Source of the DNA: Gautieria morchelliformis
Lineage: Eukaryota; Basidiomycota; Agaricomycetes; Gomphales; Gomphaceae
Assembly: GCA_015179125.1 (NCBI GenBank)
Contig: WHVA01000057.1
Coordinates: forward strand, 124,001-188,000
Length of the DNA: 64,000 nucleotides
Reading direction: 5' to 3'
The number at the start of each line of letters is the position of its first letter. Positions within the stretch are counted from its first letter, which is position 1. The position numbers and the translations under genes were made by a program. The notes beneath the pieces are model-generated. The model saw only the letters and a list, made by a program, of their open reading frames with translations. It had not been told where the DNA came from and did no database searches. Positions 11,962 to 22,641 of the stretch are shown here, in pieces.

Positions 11962-14100
11962 GTACAGTTGAATCTTGTGTGAGACCTTTTTTTTTTTCAT
12001 TTTTCTCCGGTGCCCTGGGCCTTGACTTGCTTTAACCCCGCTAATCGTTGGTCTCGCGTGCATCGCACGATCGGTCCTTTGTTCCATGTCGTGCTCGGAC
12101 ATGCACCCCCGCTCTACAATATATTCTACTTTTTGGACAAAGGCCTTCACTAGTAGTATATATGCTTTGATATTACTACAGTATCGTAGATATATACGGC
12201 GCACGAGTGAGGTCTTCTCCTTCCATCGGGGCAGCGGATCACCTTGCTGTCGCATGGCATGTGTGGGAGATGTGGCAGGCATCATACATGCGGTTCGGGT
12301 TGACACGCACAGGGTAGATTTCTAAGCGCGCAGATTTCGGAACGTGTATCATTCTTGTAGTGCTGTATACTAGTCAGTCACCTGTGAAGGGTTTCATGAT
12401 CCAACGTGCGACTAACTTAATAAGGGATTGGGTCTGATTACTGTAACAAGAAGGCAAGTGATTGTGCGTGTGCGTGTTGTATTTGAGTTGCTGTGTAAGG
12501 ACATTGGCACGGTGTTAACACGAGGTGACGTCGATGGTGTCGGACCCTGGTACCTGCAGCGGCTGAGCGCTGATTGAGCAAGAGTATGCATTCAGAACAC
12601 AAAGCGTGTGCCCCTCGAGGCATCGGGGCGAGACTGAGATTGCCGTCAGGTCGAGTCGAGTCCTTTCCCCCTTCAAGTGAATCCGTCAAAATCTGTGTGT
12701 GTTCCAGGAGAGGGCCAAATTGAAGGCAACAGCTAGTAGTCACTCCACAAATCACAGAGCGGTCGCACTTGCTTAGCCCAAAGTCCCAAAGTGAGACATC
12801 AAGTTCGTACGTAGTGTTTCTATGACGACTTGGTGTCTTTCTCTGGTTCGAGGAGGGCATATAGCGTCTTACTTCCTGATTCCCAGCCTACTGCTTGAAG
12901 CATCTTGCAAACCCCGTGAGTCGTAATCTTTAGAGCCATCGCGTCATCGTCATCTCAGGTGCTGCGACGTCAGGGATACACCGACAAAGTGCCGTCGACG
13001 AGTACTGGTATCGCTTATGCCTGCCTGCCTGCAGGGTGACCATAAATGATAAGGTATGGACGCCGGGGGGGCTCGATCCAAGTTGGGGCGAAAAAATTGA
13101 ATCAGTAACCAAATGAACTATAGTGACATGAGTCGGGAGTATGCCAGTGTTTATGGGGGCCGCCGCGGCTGGGTGGACTACTTAGAAGTTTGATCGTACC
13201 ACTCACCGCTGTGACGCGGAGGGTCCATATTACTACCATTGATTATATGGTGCCGAAGGTAGGACTATCATGGTGCGAGGAAACTTGAAGCCGTGTGGAC
13301 AAAAAACGTACTGGCCCGGGTGATCGCCATCTGTTCAGCGACGCTACTAGTAGTTAGAAATGGTCATGGTCATTTGCAACGTTAACATCAAGGGTGGCGT
13401 GTGTGGTACAGTGCACAGTGCTGTGTGAATAGGAGATATTTGGAATGATCATGATGGTTCACTGGCAGTGTTTCCCACACGAGTTGAGATTCCGAGTCTG
13501 GGCCTTCAACTCCTCATCATGATATGCATCGTGCATCGTGCATGTCCGAAAGACTACGGTAAGTTTCTTTGGACTTGGAGTAATACAGCGTTGTGCGTCT
13601 GCCTTATGCATATTTTATAACTTACATGGCAGATCTCCCAAATGCACAATCCGTATGGTACCGTGATGCGTTTGGAGACGGTCACTGAACCCGGCACCAT
13701 GGTCCATGACTGGGACTAATGGCAAGGCTTCGGAAAAATGATAGGTCGTGACACACATCCGCCACCGAAGAGGCGGGTTAACTTGATGGTTCTGCTTAGT
13801 CATCGTGCCATATTTTTTCTGGGTCGTCATTTTCGCCCCGACCGCAGGCGCAATGCCCGGGCGTATGGCGGTCCTCACGTGTTCTATGGTTAGCACGGGC
13901 CTTTCCTCGCGCTCCCTACAAGTGCGCGTATTATTTGCCTTTTCTGTTCTGTCCAAAATTATCTGCGTACACCAAGCCGGAAGAGAGCGATTGGTAAGCC
14001 GCTGGTACCATCCACTTAAATCATCTGAGATTCTGAACTACTCCTTTGTTCCACCAGAGCTTGTGCGACCAGTGACCCCGGCTGGTCGTACAAGCTGCTT
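11962..14100. other. Region without recognised gene
   Basis: Contains the 3' flank of the DUF6699-type gene and several short frames on both strands, for example 12438-12860 and 13615-13956 on minus. None shows a recognisable motif or convincing splice pattern. TGTG-rich stretches are present near 12460-12490. No repeats shared with the rest of the window were noticed. Confidence 0.4.
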
Positions 14101-14114
14101 CTCAGCTCAAGCTC

Positions 14115-14500
14115 AGGCCTGAACGCCCCTAATGGTATCTTCTCCGACTTTGGTAGAGAAGGGAAGCATACACACAAAGGAACAGCTGCCACCCGAGGCC
14201 AGGCGCAAGCTGACAACTCTTGATCGCGGTACTGGAAGATCGATATAGGTTCAGCGATGTTCTCACTGTTCCATCAATTGCGGCTGTGTCCGGAGCAATT
14301 GTCCTCAATCGCTGCTCGGAGCGTGCACGTCCAACAGACAGTCTCGCCACGTTTTCCGGAGACTCTCTGGAAAACATGGGGAAACTGACTGTCTATCGGA
14401 GAGGCGCCCTACAATCTCCGACTATTGTGTCCCCCAAGCGAGAGCAAGCTCATAAAACGCCGTGAGGAGAAGTTCGCTCGCCTGGCAGTGCTGCGCGGCA
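14115..14500 (-). pseudogene. BTB/POZ gene fragment (C-terminal coding region)
   Basis: The minus strand matches the plus-strand coding region of the intact BTB gene at about 16870-17130. The shared part includes the counterpart of ENVTRLSVGRARSEQRLR, seen here as NVARLSVGRARSEQRLR. Frames are broken by small indels and the fragment has no BTB domain. Its left end still reads towards the region containing IPLGAF, then ends. It directly abuts a sedolisin exon-1 fragment of the same orientation. This is a truncated, non-functional copy. Confidence 0.7.
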
Positions 14501-14501
14501 G

Positions 14502-14880
14502 AGAATGAGCTAAATGTAACATACCTCTGCCTTGCTCAGGTGTTGTCCATACAAGCTACTCGATGGGGCAGACAGGTCGTATAGCGCCTTCCCAAGTCCT
14601 GCCATGTCACTAGACACGAGCCCGGCGATATGTAAATTTAGGACTGTGGGCGGAACCTATATGGAGGGAGCCATTGGGGGACTGTCGATTTGTTCGTGTA
14701 CGACAAGGTTTTATGCCACAGGACCTGCGCACGCGAGCGTGACGACAGAGGCAACGAGAAGACCAGTGATGACCATAGTGGAACATCGGCTCGAGAGTTA
14801 ACCATGAGTGATGTTCGCGTTTGTCTGAGCTCTGTCAAACGCATAAGGAACTCTAACTACAGTGACTTGACTTAAATATC
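14502..14880 (-). pseudogene. Sedolisin exon-1 fragment with 5' flank (copy 1)
   Basis: Reverse complement of the start of a sedolisin gene like the one at 523. It includes the first bases of intron 1 (GTATGTTACAT-like), exon 1 and part of the upstream flank. The plus-strand words ACCTCTGCCTTGCTCAGGTG and CGTGTACGACAAGG are shared with the inverted copies at 18.1 and 58.6 kb. A small deletion and a premature stop break the reading frame, and no other sedolisin exon follows. It is a promoter-plus-exon-1 fragment that was copied, not a gene. Confidence 0.75.
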
Positions 14881-14964
14881 TTGTGGCCAAGCTTATTAAT
14901 CTTCTAGTAGCTTCTAGCAATACTCCAACACTACTACATCAGGAAGTTGTGATGAACCACCGGT

Positions 14965-15690
14965 GATAAATTGGGTAAAGCAACAATGTTATGGCATTGC
15001 TAGGCCGGATGGATCCAATGCTCACTCTTGGGATAGCAGCCACACCCCAATGTGCAATACTGAGCGCCCAAGCCAGCCGGCGGCGGCGGGGGGATATATG
15101 TGGTGTGGCTGGGGTGGTTCCTGGAGTCGCTCCAGTCCTTGCAAGCATCGCAAACCCGGCTACCTATGTCTTCACGACGGAAATTCACTAAGGTAACAAG
15201 CGGAAACACCAATAATGGTATCTTCTCCGAGTTTAGTAGATAAGGCCGAAGCATATATACAAAGGAACAGCTGCCACCCCAGGCGCAAGCTGACAACTCT
15301 TGATCGCGTTATTGGAAGATCGTTATAGGTTCAGAGATGTTCCCAAATGTTCCACATCCATTGCGGCTCTGTGTCCCGAGCAATGGCCTCAATCGTTTCC
15401 CGGAGCGTGCACGTCCAGTCGCGTCACGTTTTCCGAAAAGAGAGATCTTGAATATCTTCCGATCGTGTCACCCAAGCACAAGCAAGGTCATAAAACACAG
15501 TGTCCCCGTGGCTTTTTACGAACTTGCTTGTGCCGCGCGGCGTCGATAATCTTCAAAGCCTGGAGTATTCTATTATCCGAATACCCAAGGAAGGCGATAC
15601 GTTCCACGTAGTCACTGTGTTTGAATGGCAATTTTCGCGTTATCTTGTCCTGTATCCCTTCTGTTTGGTACTTGTGCGATAGTCGCAAGA
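14965..15690 (-). pseudogene. BTB/POZ gene fragment, C-terminal two thirds (copy 2)
   Basis: The minus strand encodes fragments related to the 3' part of the intact BTB gene. FRREDIGSRVCDACKDW corresponds to FRREDLDGDVCEPCRDWF there, and the region near 15560-15610 corresponds to its HSDYVTRLTFLG segment (HSDYVERIAFLG here). Stops and indels separate the pieces. At 15690 the orientation flips, see the entry at 15691. It lacks the BTB fold and is not a functional gene. Confidence 0.7.
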
Positions 15691-16004
15691 TAACCAGTCT
15701 TGCGACTACCACACAACTTGAAGTACCAAATAGAAGAGAAATAACGCGAAAATTGCAGGTCAAGGGTCATGCTTTGCGCTTTTCTGAGATGCTTTGAACA
15801 TTTAGAAAAAATCAAAGTAAGGTATTCATTGACGACGAACCGGGAAATATACAGTGCTCCCAAGAGCGCAGTCAGGTCTTGGACTGAATCAGGCGGCGAA
15901 GACCTGCCTGTCCCTCTTCCAGATGCTCGATCCCACACCTTATCGACTCATCGATGAGGTGCTGCTCATGGCGATGTGACTCACATCGTCATGAGCAGCA
16001 CCTC
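15691..16004. pseudogene. Mosaic of short BTB gene pieces in alternating orientation
   Basis: 15691-15768 matches the intact BTB gene in plus orientation (ACCAAATAGAAG and AAATAACGCGAAAATTGCAG). 15769-15892 matches the same gene in minus orientation (bases around 16485-16630 inverted). 15893-15930 is plus again (GGCGGCGAAGACCTGCC). 15956-15978 is the inverted start of the BTB reading frame and 15982-16004 is the same start in plus orientation. Pieces of one gene therefore switch strand at least four times in about 320 bases. Confidence 0.65.
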
Positions 16005-16284
16005 GTGTCCAGCTGGACACGGAGCGGAGAGTGGATAAATAAGGTAATTTTGCAAGTATGTACCCAAATACAGGTAAACAGTACTTAAAGAGACAGTAAA
16101 GCGCTATTGTCCGCTAGACGCAGCTTTGGGCGCTTGCGATCTGCAGCAGTCGCTGGTAGAAGCAACCCCTGGGGCAGCTACTCAGCTCTGAAGGTCTCAA
16201 GGCATCACCTGCGAGGACGAGGACACTCGCGTTTTTTGTGCTTGCAAAATTGCCTTCCTCTCGTGTCCAAATCATCACATTGTC

Positions 16285-17329
16285 ATGAGCAGCACCTCAA
16301 CCCTCGTAGAACACGAGGACTTTTGGTTCGAAGATGGAGACGTTGTTCTGAGTGTCACGGAGGACAGTGTCGAACATCACTTTCGCGTTCACCGCCTCAT
16401 CTTGAAAGTAGCAAGTCCCGTCTTTCGTGACATGCTCTCGATGCCACAGCCATCAGGCGGCGAAGACCTGCCGGTCCCTCTTCCAAGTGATTCAGTCCAA
16501 GACGTGACTGCGCTCTTGGGGGCACTGTATGTTTCCCGGTTCGTCGCCAATCTGGATACCTTGATTGGATTTTTTCCCCTCTAAATGTTCAAAACACATC
16601 AGGAAAGCGCAAAGCATGTCCCTTGATGTTGCCCTGGGTATCTTGCGGCTGTCACACAAATACCAAATAGAAGGGATGCAGGACGAAATAACGCGAAAAT
16701 TGCAGGAGTATTGGCCACTCAAGCACAGTGACTATGTTACCCGTCTCACGTTTCTCGGATCTTCGGGTGATAGAATACCCCAAGCTTTGAAGATTATCGA
16801 CGCCGCGCAGCACTGCCAGGCGAGTGAGCTTCTCCCCACTGCGTTTTATGAGCTTGCTTGTGCTTGGGGGACACGGTGGGAAGAGATTGCAAGATCTCTC
16901 TCTCCCGAAAACGTGACGCGACTGTCTGTTGGACGTGCACGCTCCGAGCAGCGATTGAGGAAATTTGCCAAAGAGACACCGCGATTGATGTGGAACGGTG
17001 AAAACGTCTCTGAACCTATAACGATCTTTCAATATCGCGATAAAGAGTTTTCAGCTTGCCACTGGTTTGGCCGCTGTACCTCGTCTATGTTTGAGGACTT
17101 CTGGACCAAACTCGGAGAATATACGATTAATGGTGTGTTTTCGATTATTTCCTTGCAGCAGTTCCGTCGTGAAGATCTGGATGGCGATGTTTGCGAGCCT
17201 TGCAGGGACTGGTTCATGGGAGTTCTGGAGAACAAGACTCAAGAACTGTGGGAAAATATCCCAGACGACTTCAATCTTCCAAAGATCGATGCCCGCTTAT
17301 ATTCACAAAGCCAGATTATGATGTTTTGA
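16285..17329 (+). CDS. BTB/POZ domain protein
   Basis: Basidiomycete BTB/POZ protein, probably a protein-protein interaction adaptor. The start ATG at 16285 opens MSSTSTLVEHEDFWFEDGDV, then VLSVTEDSVEHHFRVHRLIL, KVASPVFRDMLSMPQP and a GALYVSRF segment, the usual BTB core. An intron lies roughly between 16545 and 16620; its borders could not be fixed. The second exon continues with LGILRLSHKYQIEGMQDEIT and a long C-terminal part with a possible zinc-binding FRREDLDGDVCEPCRDW, ending at a TGA at 17327-17329. It is the only BTB copy here with both N- and C-terminal parts in open frames. Fragments on both sides derive from it or a close paralogue. Confidence 0.7.
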
Positions 17330-18055
17330 ACATATGTGAGTCCTAAATTGAAAAATAGCACTGATAATCACGGAGTTTGTCTTCAGACCCGAGCTGGTGC
17401 TTACACTTCACCATGGCCGTTCGCATTGTGGATTCGGAATTCTTTCTTCGTTGACGAATTTGCTGACTGATGTGGAAATGTGTCATCTCAGAACAGACAG
17501 GCTTTGATGGGAATGCAGAAATCAACCAATGTTAATACTCATATGATATCTCATCTGTCAAGTCTGCGGATTCCTTAAGCTTTCAAAAATACAGAACTAG
17601 ATGCCTAACCATGCCCGTATGGAGGTGAGCGTCAACCAACCGAATGGGCCTTCCACAACCGCAACACGTCCCACAAATGCAGCGCATCCTCTCACTGGAG
17701 GAACCGCGCGCGAGGCACGGGCTTCGCGAATGCGGCCGACCGTGTAGCATACACCCAGCAAGCTGAGATCCGAGTTCAGGCACTTACTTGGTTACTCCAG
17801 CGTACTATCCTGCTTGTGTTTGTCACCGCGTATATTGTGGGTGAGTCTGCCGCCTTAATCTGTTAAGAACTGGGCGTTGGTTCGGCCTGCCACTGGCAAC
17901 TCCCACACGGCCATCACCAGTAATAGAATCCACGGCCACAAAGTCGGCGGCTCAGATGGTCAGCGGTTCCTGAGTCTCCCCCCGCCCAAGTGGGCGAACG
18001 GCGAGCTCATTTTCGCCTGTCGGAGTCAACCTGTCGTGTGGTGCGATCCTCAAAT
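17330..18055. other. Region without recognised gene
   Basis: Spacer between the BTB gene and the second sedolisin fragment. Short frames on both strands have no recognisable motif. A plus-strand frame near 17770-17840 contains a hydrophobic stretch (LTWLLQRTILLVFVTAYIV), but no gene could be assembled around it. Confidence 0.35.
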
Positions 18056-18420
18056 GTGACATACCTCTGCCTTGCTCAAGTGTTGTCCATACAAGCTACT
18101 CGATAGGGTCGACACATCGTATAGCGCCTTCTCAAGTTCTGCCATGTGCCATGTCATTAGACACGAGGGCAATACGTAAATTTAGGACTGTGGAGTCCGA
18201 GGCGGGACCTGTATGGAGGAAGCCATTAGGAGCATTGTCGATTTGTTCGTGTACGCCACAGGACCTGCGCACGCGAGCGTGACGAGAGAGGCAAAGAGAA
18301 TATCAGTGACGACCACATCTCCAGCTTCGACAACGCTGTGTATGGGTCTAGTATTCAATTAGACCAGAATTTCTAGTGGATAAGTATTAGGATGGATGTG
18401 ATCTGGTTAAGTCGCCATTA
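18056..18420 (-). pseudogene. Sedolisin exon-1 fragment with 5' flank (copy 2)
   Basis: Inverted fragment related to copy 1. It starts just inside intron 1 (CAAATGTGACATACCTCTGCC on the plus strand), covers exon 1 and extends into upstream flank (CTGTGTATGGGTCTAG). Small deletions, for instance loss of the bases after TGTACG near 18252, break the frame. It is followed by a BTB fragment of the same orientation, the same arrangement as at 14.5-15.7 kb. Confidence 0.75.
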
Positions 18421-18489
18421 TATTCTTTTTTATCATTCAGCGCGCGAGAAGCCTGCATGTGGAACCTCGGCACTCTGCTACATCAGGAA

Positions 18490-19270
18490 GTTACGGTAAG
18501 ATAAATTGGGTAAAGCAACAATGTTATGGCATTGCTAGGCCATTGCTCACCCCTGGGAGAGCAGCCACGCCCCATGCCGATATATGTGATGTGGCTGGGG
18601 TGGTTCCTGGAGTCGCTCCAGTCCTTGCAAGCATCGCAAACCCGGCTACCTATGTCTTCACGACGGAACTTCACTAAGGTAACAAGTGGAAACACCAACA
18701 ATGCTATCTTCTCCGAGTTTAGTAGAGAAGGCCGAAGCATATACACAAAGGAACAGCTACCACCCCAGGCGAAAGCTGACAACTCTCGATCGCGGTATTG
18801 GAAGATCGTTATAGGTTCAGAGATGTTCCCAAATGTTCCACATCCATTGCGGCTGTGTCCAGAACAATGTCCTCAATCGCTGCTCTGAACATGCACGTCC
18901 AACAGACAGTCACGTCACGTTTTCCGAAGAGAGGGATCTTGCAATATCTTCCCATCATGTCGCCCAAGCACAAGCAAAGTCATAAAACACAGTGGGGACA
19001 GTGTCCCCACGGCGTTTTAGTAGCTTGCTTGTGCTGCGCGGCGTCGATACTCTTCAAAGCCTGCAGTATTCTATTATCCGAATGCCCAAGAAAGGCGATA
19101 CGTTCAACGTAGTCACTGTGTTTGAATGGCCATTCCTCCTGAAAATTTCGTGTTATCTTGTCCTGTATCCTTCTACTTGGTACTTGTGCGAGAGTCGCAA
19201 GATACTCACTCCTGTGACTGCCGCACAAGTACCAAATAGAAGAGAAATAACGCGAAAATTGCAGGTCGAG
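18490..19270 (-). pseudogene. BTB/POZ gene fragment (copy 3) with inverted tail
   Basis: The minus strand again carries the C-terminal BTB-protein segment (VKFRREDIGSRVCDACKDW) and a decayed HSDYVERIAFLG segment. Near 19190-19230 the sequence turns back on itself: CTTGTGCGAGAGTCGCAAGA on one side and TGCCGCACAAGTACCAAATAG on the other, the same type of flip as at 15690. Frames are broken throughout. Confidence 0.65.
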
Positions 19271-19740
19271 TGTCCTACAATGGATAATGGAGTGCTGTTA
19301 GAGGGTCGAGCTGAGACTGCGTGATAATGCGTACCTTGCTTTATCATGCAGATGCTTCTGCAGCCGGCCTGGAATCTTCCATCCTTCCACTCATCGACAC
19401 AGTTCTCGGTCCGGGCCAAATTGGTCAGCGCAAGTGATGGGCCAATGAGTTCACTCATGGTGGTGAAAAGTAGTGCGAGTGTGGGGAGCGATATTGGATT
19501 GAAATATGAATGGAATTGGATCTGTCCACATTGGCATCCGCAAACCACTGGGCTCGCAGGATGCAGGCGGCGCAGAAGTTCTCGAAGATCCTCGGACGTA
19601 TTCCAGGAGCCTGCACGAAGGTCAGGGAGGAGAGTGAATGAGAGCAGGTGGCCTACCTTATACATAGCACCGTGGTTGTGAGGCCGTGCGTGCGTTAGGT
19701 TTGATCTCGTCCCAGACATGCCATACTGCTTGATCTATGT

Positions 19741-20720
19741 TAATGAGTTAGCTGAGAACATATGGCGAGGATGAAGAGCTAGTTTGAAAGGCTTGCCAGA
19801 ATAACAACCAGGCAGGCTAGTTGACTGGTAGAAGGTCAGCAGAGATGGTAACCGCAGCAAATATCGTGCCAGGGGAAGTACTGTGAAGCTCAGGGCGGCA
19901 TGCACGGTATCACGATACTTGTGGACGTAGAATATATTTGCCTTTCGTCGCCAAATATGCTGCGCGTTTGCTTCACTCGATTTATGCCTCGCAGAGGGAA
20001 TCCTTAACGCCACGCGTGCCCTATACTTATATGTACCATTATCGTCGACCTGAGTATCGACAGAACAGTGTTTGTTACTAAGATCAAACCTGTCCTCCTT
20101 TCCATGATAGTCCCCGGGCTGTCTGGCATACTGTAATACTGACCTATGCATCGATATATCAGCAAGTCCGGTACTCTCCAACGAACCCGATGTGGCAGGC
20201 GATCAGTCTCGGAAGTAACCATCAGACGCTCGAGAAATGCAGACAATTGATCTTCCCCATGAAGCTTCTCCATCACGGAGAACGGTGCATCAACAGAATT
20301 GGAAGGGTCAAAGTCACATACATAAATCGGTGGGACAGGCAGTGTCTGGTAGAGATGTTTCGGCAATTTGAGAACGAGAGGCTCTCGTGTGAGCCTATCT
20401 TGGATCCACTGGTAAGATTTCTCGTCGGTTTGAAGTTATAGGTGATCCTGGCCACCAATAGCTCCGCATCAGCCATTTTTAACCCATAAACCTTTTAAAA
20501 GATGTTTATCTCGAGCAAGCTGAACGTTCCATGATGCGAGTTACCACACTGAAAAAACCGCGGCCAAGTCGTGTGCAATCCAGGACTTCTCGTCCAAGCA
20601 ACCGGTAGACAGCAGATTGTAGGTTTGGTTGTTTAGTTGTGGATTGCAAATCGATGGTGCCTTTGAAGAAATATGGCAGGGCATCCAAGCGAGACTTCGC
20701 ATCAATAGCCAAACAATCAT
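19741..20720 (-). pseudogene. Decayed APH/choline-kinase-like phosphotransferase gene (copy A)
   Basis: On the minus strand the pieces run QSAVYRLLGREVLDCTRLGR, GFF.VVTRIM, then ADAELLVARITYNF, then VCDFDPSNSVDAPFSVMEKL and GEDQLSAFLERL. This resembles the N-terminal lobe of fungal aminoglycoside-phosphotransferase-like kinases (glycine-rich loop, an 'aRI' strand, 'PFsvMErl.G' hinge). Relative to copy B one T is missing near 20433, which breaks the ARITYNFK frame. Further frame changes lie downstream, and no catalytic HGD-type motif was found. Treated as a pseudogene; the family call is by eye. Confidence 0.5.
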
Positions 20721-21080
20721 AATGTATGTACCTTATCCGTGTCTATCATGATGTAGCTAGTGACTAACTCAAATTTAATCGGTAAGGACGTAGAACCTGC
20801 ACCAAGGGCGTACTTTTTGAGTAGTCTCGTGATAGTTTGATGGAGGCGTCTTTTCCGCAAATCAGCGCCTAACTCCGCCGCTACAATAGGGTGTTTCACG
20901 CTTGCGTTTTCGCGGCTTTTTCGGCGTTTTTTTGGTCGGATTTTTTGTCGCCATTTTCAGAAAACGTCAGCGAAAATGTGCGGAAAATGTACCAAGCGTG
21001 AAACGGGTCGCCACGCAGTAAGATAATTATTAGACTAAGTTCTTCTAGTATGTAATTACTAAGACTCGGAGTCCCGAGTC

Positions 21081-22620
21081 ATGCCTGCTCTTCCCTTGCG
21101 TCAGCAGCTCCTGTCCGATGCCTTCACTTATGGCCGCCGGCTTCAAGAGGCTCGACGCCAAACCCAAATCCAAGACCCGTCAACTAGTGACGAGGATTTG
21201 CCAGACACAGGAGATGAGCAGCGATTGGACACAGACTCGGATTCACTCTCTACACTGTCTTCGCTATCCTCTCAGGGTTCTGAGATGTCTGGTTTTGACA
21301 CGGACATAGACATGGACTCCAGCAGCATATCCTCGGATGACGATGAGACTCACATACGTCGGCTCCATACCCTTCGGAAGCACATCCATTCCCTTCACCA
21401 CACACGTGTCCTTGGCCCCAACCGAGTCCACAAGGTTTCCCAGCTCGACCTTGTCCTACGCCTATATAAAAATGACGATCCCAAACGATTCCGGCGGAAC
21501 TTGCGTGTGTCATCAACAACGTTTGATCGGTTGGTTGGGAAGGTCAAGGACCACCCTGTCTTTATGAGTACAGGGAGAGTGCCACAGATGCCAGTGGCCA
21601 AACAGTTTGCTATTGCATTGTTTCGGTTTGGGCACTTCGGTAACAGTGCATCGGTAGAATCTGTGGCCCAATGGGCAGGGGTCGCTGCCGGACATGTTAC
21701 CAAATGTACACGCCGTGTTATGACAGCATTTGCATGTTTGCATGACGAGGCAATTCGGTGGCCCACGTCTGAGGAGAAGGAGGCGGCAAAGGCCTCAGTG
21801 GAGGCAGTGTCGTGTGTAGCCTGGCGTAATGGGTATGCAATGGTAGATGGCACCCTGGTCCCATTGGCCGACAAGCCTGGCTTCCACGGAGAGGCATATT
21901 TTGATCGCAAGTCCAATTACTCCCTGAATGTGCAAGTAAGTACTACTAGAGTATTTGCACAGCTTGTAACAGTTTTTTTTTCATAGCTCAATACTCTACC
22001 CAATCTTCAAATTATCGACTATGTGATCGGGCACTGTGGAAGTGCCCATGATTCGATGGCTTTTCAGGATTCACAGGCGTACAAGCGCCATCACAGGCTC
22101 TTCTGCAATGGCGAGTGGCTATGGGCAGACTCTGCATATCCAGTGGAGTCCTGGTGCATCACACCATATAAACGCCCTGCTGCTGATCTCGACGAAAACC
22201 GTCAGTTCAACTTCTGGGTGTCCCATGTAAGTGCTTATTCACACAGTCATACCAGCCTCGTTGAATCATAATATCCAGGTACGCATACGCTCAGAGCATG
22301 CAGTAGGCTATTTGAAAGGAAGGTTTCAGTCACTCCGGGGCCTGCGTCAGCAAATCAAAGATGAGCGTGACCACAGACTTGCCGTCGAGTGGATTCGAAC
22401 ATGCCTGATTATACATGCATTAATCCATCAGATCGAAGCCAGTGAAAGAGATAGGGATATGGAATATGAAGAGGAACTAATTGAACTTGGTTGCAGCTCG
22501 TCATCAGATGATGACGATGAAAGAGTCACACATGACCGGGGTGCCGGAAGACAAACAGCTGGGAATAGTAAAAGGTGCGAGGTCAAGGAAGCTCTATTTG
22601 CTAGTGGTCTAGTCGAATAA
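21081..22620 (+). CDS. Harbinger (HARBI1-like, DDE_Tnp_4) transposase, three exons
   Basis: Nuclease that cuts and moves the element. Exons 21081-21935, 21987-22226 and 22279-22620 join in phase across 51 and 52 bp introns to give 478 residues. The N-terminus is acidic and low complexity. A helix-turn-helix-like region (RVPQMPVAKQFAIALFRFGH, then VESVAQWAGVAAGHV) precedes the catalytic core. The acidic residues of the DDE core can be placed in AMVDGTLVPL, in GHCGSAHDSMAF or ADSAYP, and in RSEHAVGYLKGRF. The order and spacing fit the Harbinger DDE_Tnp_4 family. No stop or frameshift was seen. Its partner gene is on the opposite strand, with the two stop codons 21 bases apart. Confidence 0.9.
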
Positions 22621-22641
22621 CATGAGGGGGCGTGATAATTG

